Assembly (NCBI GenBank): GCA_964510065.1
Contig: CAZEAC010000035.1
Span: forward strand, 1-43,219
Length of the DNA: 43,219 nt
Source of the DNA: CAZEAC01 sp964510065
GTDB lineage: Bacteria; Bdellovibrionota_C; UBA2361; CAIXSY01
Reading direction: 5' to 3'
The notes beneath the pieces are model-generated. The model saw only the letters and a list, made by a program, of their open reading frames with translations. It had not been told where the DNA came from and searched no databases. A program made the translations under genes and the position numbers. Below, piece after piece: positions 32,621-40,780 of the stretch (position 1 is the stretch's first letter; the number at the start of each line of letters is the position of its first letter).

Positions 32621-35600
32621 ATGACGACAGAGTTGAAAGATAAAGTGGAACAGGGCGGAGAACCGAAGGACATCTCGCGCCGCCGCTTCTTGCAGATTTT
32701 GGGAAGCGCCTCGGCAGTTGGTGCCGTGGGTTGCACCGACCGTGCAACGCAGACAATTCTCCCCAATGTGAAAGGAGATCCGGAAACGATCCCCGGTGTT
32801 GCTTCTTGGTACAGTTCAACGTGCACTGAGTGCGCAGCAGGCTGCGGACAGTGCGCAGGAGGACGCGCGCTCCTTGCAGGTNNNNNNNNNNAGAACGCGC
32901 GAAGGCCGCGCGGTGAAGATTGAAGGAAATCCTGATAGCCCGGTGAATCGTGGCGGATTGTGCGCGCTTGGCCAGGCTTCGCTTCAGGGGCTCTATGACC
33001 CCGACCGCGTGCGACAACCGTTAAAGCGAGTCACTAACGAAAAGGGCGAGAGCGCGTTTCAACCGATATCTTGGGCTGATGCAATTACCGAAGTGAATGC
33101 CGCGCTTGGTGCCGCACCAAAGAAGAAAGTGCTGGTGACGGGTGAAGTTTCAGGAAGCTTAGGCACGCTGCTCAAAGAGTGGTGCTCAACATTAGGCTTC
33201 GAACAGGTTGCCTATGACATCACTGCTCCGGGTGCAGTGGCAAAAGCCGCCGAACTTGTTTTTGGTGCGAGCGGCGTCCCAACTTATTCGTTTGAGAAAG
33301 CCGATTTTGTCCTTAACTTTGGTGCGGATTTCCTTGAAACATGGATCTCGCCCTGTGAGTATGCGCGTGGTTGGGCCAAAGCGAAACGTTCGCATGATGC
33401 GCCACTTAAGTTTGTCCATGTTGAGCCTCGGCTTTCATTGACCGGCGCCAATGCTGATCTCTGGCTTTCGGCGAAGCCGGGGAGTGAAGTTCGTATTGCG
33501 CTGGCGCTCTTAAAAGATCTGACAAGTTCCGGTCGCGAGCTTCCCTCAGATGTCGCGCAGGGGCTAAAGAACGTGCTTGCCGGAGCTTCATTTGAGGAGG
33601 CGTCTTCCGCAAGTGGCGTACCGCTTGCGAAGCTTCTGCTCGTTGCTGAGTACCTGAAAAACGCAAAACATCCGCTAATAATTGCTGGCGGCGCTGGAGC
33701 CTCAACGTCCGCAGCGCTTTCGCTGGGCGTGGTTGCCAATCTTATAAACGTCGCGCTCGGATCTGTCGGTGACACGATTAATCCTGCGCGCACACGCACT
33801 GTAGCAAGCAGCCCGGCCAAGCTTGTTTCGCTTCTTGAGTCAGTCAATAAGGGCGATGTTTCAGTGCTCTTTGTGTACGGCACGAATCCGCGATTTACCC
33901 TGCCTTCGTCACTTGGTTTCACTCCGGAAACGTTCAAAAAGATTAGAACGGTGGTAAGCTTTTCAAGCCACCTCGATGATACCACAGCGAGCGCAGACTA
34001 TGTTCTTCCGGCGAGCACGGGACTCGAGAGCTGGGGCGATGCGCGACCGTATCCTGGAGTCTATAGCCTCATTCAGCCGGCGATGACCCCGGTGTTTGAC
34101 ACAAAGATTTTCGGCGACGAGTTGCTTGAGCTTGCCAAAGCTGCCGGAAAGACTGTGGCCGGCGGTGCCGCTGATTATCAGAGCTTTATCAAGGCAGAAT
34201 GGAAAAAGCTTCACGGCTCTCTCGGAGTCGGCGGAGATTTCGAAAGGTTCTGGGTTAAGGCGGTCGAGCGCGGCGGATACTTCCCGGAAAACTCGTCTGA
34301 ACGGCCACGAAGCGCGTCGGTAAATTCTCAGGCGTATGCGCTTAACTATTCGGTGCCAGCCGCCGAGGGTGGACTTACGCTGTTGCCGTTTTTCTCGGTG
34401 AAAAGCTTTGACGGAAGGTCAGCGAACAGGCCCTGGCTTCAAGAGCTCCCTGATCCGATCACCTCGATTGTCTGGGATTCTTGGGCAGAGCTCAATCCCG
34501 AAACGGCAAAGAGTAAAGGCATCAAGCAGGGGGATTTTGTCACCGTGCGGAACTACTACGGTGAAATCAATGTTCCGGCATTCGTAACCGATCACATTAA
34601 GCCTGGCGTAATCGCTGTTCCAGTCGGCCAGGGCCACGAGCAGTATGGCCGTTTTGCGAAAAAGGTCGGCGGCGGAAGTGTGCTTAGTCTTGTACCAAAG
34701 ATTACCACGGACGCGATCGAGGGAGCCGGTGATATCATCCCGCTTGTTACCTCTGGTGTGACGTTACTGCGTGGCGCTGGCCACTCGGATGTTGTTCTTA
34801 CGCAGGGTAGTGATCTTCAGGGCAAGCGCGAGATCGCCAAGATTAAATTTTTCGATGAGCATTCCGGTCATTCTGCAAATGGCCATGGTACCAGCCACGG
34901 TGCCAGTCAAGGTGCGCATGCTGCCGAGGGACATGGTGGACATGGCGAAGTAAAGCAGATGTACGATCAGCGCAAGCATCCGCTGTATAAGTGGGCGATG
35001 GCGATTGATCTCAGCGCCTGCACCGGCTGCTCCGCGTGTGTGGTTGCCTGCTATGCCGAGAATAATATTCCGGTTGTTGGTAAAAAGCTTATGAGTCAGG
35101 GCCGTGAGATGTCATGGCTTCGTATCGAGCGCTACATGGATGGCGTTGAGTCGGAAGAGCTTCAGGTGAGCTTCCTTCCGATGATGTGTCAGCACTGTCA
35201 AAATGCGCCTTGCGAACCGGTATGTCCGGTCTATGCGACCTATCACAACGACGAGGGTATGAACGCGATGATATATAATCGTTGCGTCGGTACCCGTTAC
35301 TGCTCGAACAACTGTTCCTACAAAGTTCGTCGCTTCAACTGGTTCGAAATCGAGCTTCCCGAGCCTCTTGCCTGGCAGCTTAATCCGGATGTTTCAAAGC
35401 GTGTCACCGGTATAATGGAGAAATGCAGCTTCTGCGTGCAGCGAATTAACGAAGGAAAAGATCGCGCCAAGGATCAGGGCCATATGGTGCAAGACGGTGC
35501 GATTAAGCCGGCCTGCGTACAGAGCTGCCCAACCGAGGCGTTGGTATTTGGGAATCTCCTTGATCCGGAAAGTCGGGTAGCGAAGCTTGCCAAAGATGAG

Positions 35601-35681
35601 CGTGCCTATAAGGTGCTCGATCATCACATCAATACGCAGCCTTCGGTGTCGTATCTCGAAAGGATGAAACATAGGGTTTGA
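32621..35681 (+). CDS. actB: ACIII subunit ActB, molybdopterin-oxidoreductase-like plus iron-sulfur protein (contains assembly gap)
   Basis: ActB moves electrons from quinol through four iron-sulfur clusters. From ATG 32621 the protein has a Tat signal (ISRRRFLQILG, with a Cys in GAVGC that may be lipidated) and a large domain related to molybdopterin oxidoreductases but used without cofactor. A His-rich linker follows at about 34855-34970, then the ferredoxin domain with Cys clusters CTGCSACVVAC, CQHCQNAPCEPVC, CVGTRYCSNNC and CSFCVQ...CVQSC. A run of 10 Ns at 32882-32891 shifts the frame; the true gap length must differ. The 33 bp before it also look unreliable. Length, about 1,020 residues, is normal for fused ActB. 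Confidence 0.92.
32882..32891. other. Assembly gap (10 Ns) in actB
   Basis: Ten unknown bases separate the N-terminal part (frame through CTECAAGCG) from the continuation at 32892 (RTREGRAVKIEG). In related ActB proteins these two blocks are only a few residues apart. AGTGCGCAG is repeated at 32829-32837 and 32850-32858 just before the gap, suggesting a poorly assembled contig end. The apparent frameshift is therefore an artefact. Confidence 0.9.
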
Positions 35682-35706
35682 TTAAGAGTAGGTAGTAATC
35701 ACAGAT

Positions 35707-37065
35707 ATGCAGGGCGCACATTCAAATAAAAAAGAGGGAAAGGTCGATTACGCACGCGTAAACGATCTCGTGCTTAAGACGCTGGAGCCGCCGACCGCGA
35801 AGTGGTACGTGCTCCTGCTTGTGTGCTTAAGCTGCGTGGCGATCGGGGCCTTCGCCTGGACTGAGCAGATTCGTTACGGCATGGGCCAATCTGGAAAGTC
35901 TCATCCGATCTCGTGGGGTGCTTACATCACTAATTTCGTATTCTGGGTTGGTATCGCGCACTCAGGAACGTTGATCTCCGCGGTGCTGTATCTCTACCGC
36001 GCGAAATTTCGTATGCCTATTTACCGCATCGCCGAAGCGATGACCGTATTTGCGGTTTTAACCGCGGGACTCTTTCCGCTGATCCACCTTGGACGTGTGT
36101 GGTTCTTTTACTGGCTAATGCCGTATCCGAATCAACGCACGCTCTGGCCGAACTTCCGTTCGCCGCTACTTTGGGACGTGTTCGCGGTATCGACCTACCT
36201 AACGGTTTCAGCGACCTTCTTTATCGTCGGCCTCATTCCTGATATCGCCGCGGCACGTGACGCCTCGAAGACCTGGTTTAGAAAGCTTCTCTACTCGATA
36301 ACCTCGCTCGGTTGGTCCGGAAGTCATAAACAGTGGAAGCACTATACCGCCGCGTATCTGTTCTTCGCCGCGTTTGCCACTCCGCTCGTAGTTTCGGTGC
36401 ACTCGGTTGTATCCTGGGACTTCGCGATGAGTATCGTCCCCGGATGGCACTCGACGATTTTCCCTCCGTACTTCGTTGCCGGTGCGATCTTCTCAGGCGT
36501 GGCGATGGTTATCACGCTTATTATTCCGCTGCGAAAGGTTTTTGGGCTTGAGGATCTAATTCGCCCCGAGCATTTTGAGGCGATGTCGAAGCTGATTATG
36601 GTCACCAGTGGTATCGTGACCTACGCGTACATCACCGAGTTCTATATCGCCTGGTTTAGTAACAATATGTTCGAGCGTTATCAGTTTTGGTTTAGACCAT
36701 TTGGCGAATATGCGCTGGCGTTTTGGATCATGACCTTTTGTAACTGTATCGCGCCGCTTTCGCTCTGGTACACGCCGCTTCGAACTAATATCGCCTATCT
36801 TTTTGGGCTTTCGATAATTATCAATATTGGAATGTGGTTCGAGCGCTTCAACATTATCGTTCAGTCGCTCGCTCGCGAATTTATTCCGGCGGCGTGGGGT
36901 GAGTACAACTTCTCGTTCACCGATATCGGTATAACGATCGGCGCGTTTGGTTGGTTCGGCATGTGGATGACGCTCTTCTGTAAGTTCTTCCCATCGATGG
37001 CGATTACGGAAATTAAGGAGCTCCTGCCGGCACCGACGAGGAATCCAGAGGCTCAAGAGCATTGA
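35707..37065 (+). CDS. actC: ACIII subunit ActC, NrfD-like integral membrane protein
   Basis: ActC is a membrane subunit of ACIII and is thought to hold the quinol site next to ActB. The 452-residue protein has about ten membrane segments. NrfD/PsrC family features include the N-terminal cytoplasmic tail, the GISHSGTL-like segment (VGIAHSGTLISAVL), ALFPLIHLGRVW-like LFPLIHLGRVWFFYW, and SVHSVVSWDFA. It follows actB by 25 bp and precedes actD by 17 bp. The paralogue actF is the last gene of the same operon. Confidence 0.93.
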   Translation: MQGAHSNKKEGKVDYARVNDLVLKTLEPPTAKWYVLLLVCLSCVAIGAFAWTEQIRYGMGQSGKSHPISWGAYITNFVFWVGIAHSGTLISAVLYLYRAKFRMPIYRIAEAMTVFAVLTAGLFPLIHLGRVWFFYWLMPYPNQRTLWPNFRSPLLWDVFAVSTYLTVSATFFIVGLIPDIAAARDASKTWFRKLLYSITSLGWSGSHKQWKHYTAAYLFFAAFATPLVVSVHSVVSWDFAMSIVPGWHSTIFPPYFVAGAIFSGVAMVITLIIPLRKVFGLEDLIRPEHFEAMSKLIMVTSGIVTYAYITEFYIAWFSNNMFERYQFWFRPFGEYALAFWIMTFCNCIAPLSLWYTPLRTNIAYLFGLSIIINIGMWFERFNIIVQSLAREFIPAAWGEYNFSFTDIGITIGAFGWFGMWMTLFCKFFPSMAITEIKELLPAPTRNPEAQEH

Positions 37066-37082
37066 TTTAGTAGGGGATAAAG

Positions 37083-37598
37083 ATGGCCACAGGATACAAA
37101 GCAGTTGTCGGAGTATTTACCTACATCGACGACCTAGTTCGCGCGATTGACGTGGCGAAGGAGAAAAAGCTCGATTATCGGGTGTATTCTCCGGTGCCGC
37201 ATCATTTGATCGAAGAGGCGACGTTTCCCGAGAAAAGTCCGGTACGTTTTATCACCGGGACTGGCGCGGTTACCGGACTGTGTTTTGGATTTGCGCTTGC
37301 GATTATGTGTTCGCTCGATTATCCGCTGCGTGTAAGCGCCAAAGATGTGGTCTCGGTTCCAGGATTCGTGGTTATCGGCTATGAGTGCACGATTTTGTTT
37401 GGCGCGATCGCGACTCTTTTAGCGATGCTTCATTTCTGCCGCATTCCCGATATCCTACGAAAAGTCGGCTACGATCCACGGTTTAGCCGCGATAAATTTG
37501 GCATCGTGCTTGGATGCGAAGGCGAGCAGGTTGATAAGACCAGCAAAGAGTTAAAAGCCGCCGGTGCGGATGAGGTTCAGGTACGGGAGGCGCTGTAG
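37083..37598 (+). CDS. actD: ACIII subunit ActD (DUF3341)
   Basis: ActD is a two-helix membrane protein of ACIII whose function is not clear. The 171 residues have the DUF3341 pattern: a cytoplasmic alpha/beta part (VVGVFTYIDDLVRAIDVAKEK followed by a VYSPVPHHLIEE block, given here in pieces), two membrane segments (about 62-80 and 100-120), and a C-terminal alpha/beta part ending near GCEGEQVDKTSKELKAAGADEV. It lies between actC and actE in the standard order. Confidence 0.9.
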   Translation: MATGYKAVVGVFTYIDDLVRAIDVAKEKKLDYRVYSPVPHHLIEEATFPEKSPVRFITGTGAVTGLCFGFALAIMCSLDYPLRVSAKDVVSVPGFVVIGYECTILFGAIATLLAMLHFCRIPDILRKVGYDPRFSRDKFGIVLGCEGEQVDKTSKELKAAGADEVQVREAL

Positions 37599-37605
37599 AC
37601 TAACT

Positions 37606-38106
37606 ATGAAACTGTTTTTTCACCGTTTCCTCTTTATTACTTTGGTTGTGTCGTCGCTTGAAGTATCTGCGCTGCCTTTTAACGATGACATGGTAAATAA
37701 CCAGATTAAGACCGGGCAAACAGCGCGCGTAAAGCCGGCCGGGGTTATCGAGCGTGGTGCTGCGGATTCTAGAATTGAGAAAAAGGAAGACGCCGCGAAT
37801 TTCACGAATCCGCATAAAGGCGACGCCGCAAGTGTTGCGCGGGGCACCAGGCTTTTCCGCGTAAATTGCTATCCCTGTCACGGTGATATCGCGGCCAATC
37901 CTTACAAGCCGGGGCCGGTGCTGATGGGAGCGCCAGATCTGACTATGAAGCCTTACAGCGATCGCACTGATGGATCAATGTACGGAACAATTCACTTTGG
38001 TGGAATGGCGTTGATGCCAGCATACGGAGCGAAGCTCTCGCCGTCGGAGCATTGGGATATCATCAGCTACGTAAGAAAGGTCCAGGAGAGCAAGGGTTCG
38101 CATTAG
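37606..38106 (+). CDS. actE: ACIII subunit ActE, monoheme cytochrome c
   Basis: ActE is a periplasmic monoheme cytochrome of ACIII. From ATG 37606 the 166-residue product has a Sec signal (hydrophobic about 5-20), then a single heme site CYPCH in LFRVNCYPCHGD and a later Met (GGMALMPAYG) that probably provides the axial ligand. A longer frame from 37564 overlaps actD and lacks a signal peptide at its N-terminus, so the ATG with the signal is preferred. It is seven bases after actD and nine bases before actF. Confidence 0.9.
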   Translation: MKLFFHRFLFITLVVSSLEVSALPFNDDMVNNQIKTGQTARVKPAGVIERGAADSRIEKKEDAANFTNPHKGDAASVARGTRLFRVNCYPCHGDIAANPYKPGPVLMGAPDLTMKPYSDRTDGSMYGTIHFGGMALMPAYGAKLSPSEHWDIISYVRKVQESKGSH

Positions 38107-38115
38107 GAACAGATT

Positions 38116-39393
38116 ATGTCGCACGCTCATATTGAAAAATTAGATGTACATGCCCTTCTCGATGTCGAACCGATTAAGGTCGACGCGCGAAGCACAACTT
38201 GCCTGTGGTATTTGGTTGGGCTTGGGGTGCTTACCTTCTGTCTTGGTCTTATTTATGACCCGACCCATCTTTGGGGCGCGTATTATGTGTGCTTGACCTT
38301 CTTCATGGGGCTTGCGGTTGGTTCGGTGGTGTTGACCGCGATTTTCCAAATTGTGCGAGCACGCTGGTCGGCGCCGATCTCAAGAATTGCCGAGGCGAAT
38401 GTCGCATTTTTGCCCTGGGTATATCTTCTTTGGGCTGCGACGTATTTTGGTAAGGAGCATCTCTTTCCCTGGGCAACGCAGCCGATGCCGGGAAAGGAGC
38501 TTTGGATGCAGCCTAACTTCGTGTATTGCCGTTTTGCTGTTTTGTTAGCGCTATTGTTTTTGCTGCTTTGGAAATTCGTTAAGCTCTCGCTCAGAGGTGA
38601 TGTGGGTGTGCTGCGTGAGTTTTCGAAGCGCAAGGAACTTTGGGTCGCGCCTTGTTATGTACAGCTTTCTAAAGACTGGGAAGGTTCGGACGAAGAGATT
38701 GCCAAGATTCAGCCGAAGCGTTCGCGAATGGCGCCTGTTGTCGTCATTCTTTACGGCGTGATTTATTCGCTCTTTGTCTTTGAAATGCTGATGACCACGG
38801 ACCCGATCTGGTACGCCAATATGTTCGGCGGTTTCGAGTTTGTCGGAAATATTTACCTGGCCTGGGCAGTGCTGGGACTTACCGTTACTTATTATATTTC
38901 GAAGAACGCAGATTACGAAAAAGTCGTCACGACGCAACAGTTCTGGGACATGGGTAAGATGACTTTTGCGTTCTGCATGCTCTGGGGCTACATGTTCTTC
39001 GCGCAGTTTCTGCCACAATGGTACGGAAATCTTCCAGAAGAGACGCAGTGGATGATTCTTAGGACCAAAGAATTTCCTTGGAAGGGAGTTTCGTGGGTCG
39101 TGTTCTCGATGGCATTTATTATGCCTTTTATCCTTTTGTTAAGCCGTGACCTTAAGAAAACTCCGAAGTATTTCTGCATAGTCTGTAGCATTATCTGTCT
39201 CGGACTGTTCGGCGAGAAATATGTGATCATCATGCCGCAGCTTAGTCCGCACCATTTTCCGATTGGTCTCACTGAGCTCGGATTGTTTTGCGGATTTTTA
39301 GGGGCGTATCTTCTTGCGACGCGTGATTTTGTCGCGAAGTTCCCCTTTGTGCAGCTTTCGCACCCGGCATCCGTTGGCAAGACCGATTGGTAG
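38116..39393 (+). CDS. actF: ACIII subunit ActF, NrfD-like integral membrane protein
   Basis: ActF is the second NrfD-like membrane subunit and a paralogue of ActC. The 425-residue protein has about ten membrane segments. AGGA lies just before the ATG at 38116. It closes the act operon. Genes for a cytochrome c oxidase, which often follow act clusters, are absent here: the next 330 bp are non-coding and carry a palindromic repeat. Confidence 0.92.
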   Translation: MSHAHIEKLDVHALLDVEPIKVDARSTTCLWYLVGLGVLTFCLGLIYDPTHLWGAYYVCLTFFMGLAVGSVVLTAIFQIVRARWSAPISRIAEANVAFLPWVYLLWAATYFGKEHLFPWATQPMPGKELWMQPNFVYCRFAVLLALLFLLLWKFVKLSLRGDVGVLREFSKRKELWVAPCYVQLSKDWEGSDEEIAKIQPKRSRMAPVVVILYGVIYSLFVFEMLMTTDPIWYANMFGGFEFVGNIYLAWAVLGLTVTYYISKNADYEKVVTTQQFWDMGKMTFAFCMLWGYMFFAQFLPQWYGNLPEETQWMILRTKEFPWKGVSWVVFSMAFIMPFILLLSRDLKKTPKYFCIVCSIICLGLFGEKYVIIMPQLSPHHFPIGLTELGLFCGFLGAYLLATRDFVAKFPFVQLSHPASVGKTDW

Positions 39394-39445
39394 CGCGGCG
39401 ATTATTCGTCGAATTTTTCGAGCTGTTGTTCAATTACCGGCGATC

Positions 39446-39531
39446 GTAACTACTCTATGGTACATAAACCACAGCGCCACAGAGGTCACAGAGAGTGGGA
39501 AAAGGCTACTTCGGCTTAATGAGTAGCTACC
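39446..39531. repeat. MITE-like palindromic repeat, copy 2
   Basis: The ends GTAACTACTC (39446-39455) and GAGTAGCTAC (39521-39530) are inverted copies differing at one position. The interior (AAACCACAG..., GGTCAC, TGGGAAAA, GGCTAC, CTTAATGAG) matches the right half of the 16763-16913 element in the same order. It is 86 bp long and looks like an internally deleted copy. It lies about 50 bp downstream of actF, where its foldback could act in termination or mRNA protection. Confidence 0.65.
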
Positions 39532-39645
39532 TGCGCTCAATCTGACTAGATGAGATTTCAGTTTTTTGTAGTGCAAACGGTTGAACTCGTTCACATTAGT
39601 CCGGCTTTCGGTTCGTCATGTTATGAAATGAAGAGTTTCCCTTAT

Positions 39646-39669
39646 GCTAGCGTGGGGTAAGGCGCTAGC
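39646..39669. other. Hairpin upstream of the exported-protein gene
   Basis: GCTAGCG (39646-39652) pairs perfectly with CGCTAGC (39663-39669) around ten bases, about 70 bp before the next start. The rest of the 343-bp gap after actF holds the palindromic repeat; no gene is visible. The function is unknown: operator, leader hairpin or repeat remnant. Confidence 0.4.
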
Positions 39670-39736
39670 CTTAGGTAGAGATAGGCCTTGGCATTTGCTA
39701 TACTACAGGTTGCGGAATTAAATGAGGAGTCAAACT

Positions 39737-40780
39737 GTGGAGCTGCAACATCTCGCACCGAATACCCTGATTAAGTCTTTGGGTACATTTTCTTCTGTCG
39801 CGCTTGCGTCAGCAAGACTTTTGGCCGCGGAACCCACTGTGCCGGCTCCCGCCGCGGGCTTTGATTTCACCCCGCAGACCGATTTTGCAAAGGGCGGCGT
39901 GTTGATGATGAGCATTCCAACTCAGCCCGGATTTGCTAACTCCCGCGATTTTTTACCAATTGTTGGAAAGGTCGCGGGCGATAGCGCGCAGATGGTGGGA
40001 GCGTCGCTGAATGTTATTGCGGATTATCCGAATCCAATTGGTACTTTGCCTCCAATTCCCGTGGATATTGCGCCGATAACCAATAATCTTGTTCTTAATT
40101 TGCACTACTACTCGAGCTCGAACTCTGTGGCCGCGTCACCGGTGCAGGGCGAACAGGTCATTACCGTGCCGCTTAGTAACGCAACTTTTACCGCGCTTTC
40201 ACCGGTGACTAATCGCTTTGGCGTTACTTATCCGAATGTTTACAATATCAGCTTTAACCTTCCCTCGGGGCCGAGTGTAACAAATGGGCAGCAGTATTTC
40301 CTCGGCATTAATGCTTCGGTGCTTGATGATTCCGGCCAGCCGACAGTAACGAATTTATCAGTACGTGTGCTTCCCTCGAGTGTTACCAATGACGGGTCGT
40401 TTTGCACGCTCTTCGCAAGTAAGAGAAGCTCAACGGCGCCGGCGGTGCTGCAGACGTTGTTAAGTGCGGTACAAGAGACCGTCACAAACCAGAACTACTG
40501 GGTCACCAATGTTGCGTTTGGCGTGACGTTCAAAAAGTCCGAAGTCGAGCTTCCCACCGAGCTTTCGATTGCTCCAAGTGGTGATAACGTTGTTGTTCGG
40601 CTTACACAGTTTTCGGGTCCAGTTGATCGAATAAAGCTCTACGCAGCTCCGTCGGTTGATGGTCCTTATACTGTTTTGATTCCTGGAAATGGTCCCGAGT
40701 GGACTATTCCAAGGTCCGGCGTTGCCGGTTCGCCACTTCCCGCGGGCGAGAGCTTTTTCTTCCGCGCAGCTAAGGAGTAG
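39737..40780 (+). CDS. Exported protein of unknown function
   Basis: I recognise no family. The start GTG 39737 is chosen because AGGAG (39725-39729) lies seven bases upstream; an ATG at 39722 overlaps that site and has none of its own. The 347 residues open with a probable signal segment (about 12-30, likely cleavage near LLAA). The mature part is rich in Ser, Thr, Asn, Val and Pro with no Lys-rich stretch, as in beta-sandwich surface proteins. A repeated VTN tripeptide occurs (PVTNRF, SVTNGQ, TVTNLS, TVTNQN). The end DRIKLYAAPSVDGPYTVL resembles the terminal beta repeats of secreted proteins. It is convergent with the cyclase (11-bp overlap). Confidence 0.7.
   Translation: MELQHLAPNTLIKSLGTFSSVALASARLLAAEPTVPAPAAGFDFTPQTDFAKGGVLMMSIPTQPGFANSRDFLPIVGKVAGDSAQMVGASLNVIADYPNPIGTLPPIPVDIAPITNNLVLNLHYYSSSNSVAASPVQGEQVITVPLSNATFTALSPVTNRFGVTYPNVYNISFNLPSGPSVTNGQQYFLGINASVLDDSGQPTVTNLSVRVLPSSVTNDGSFCTLFASKRSSTAPAVLQTLLSAVQETVTNQNYWVTNVAFGVTFKKSEVELPTELSIAPSGDNVVVRLTQFSGPVDRIKLYAAPSVDGPYTVLIPGNGPEWTIPRSGVAGSPLPAGESFFFRAAKE

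Noticed and set aside
32621..32923. Separate short protein gene at the start of actB
   Set aside because: It is the N-terminal part of ActB cut off by the run of Ns, not an independent gene.
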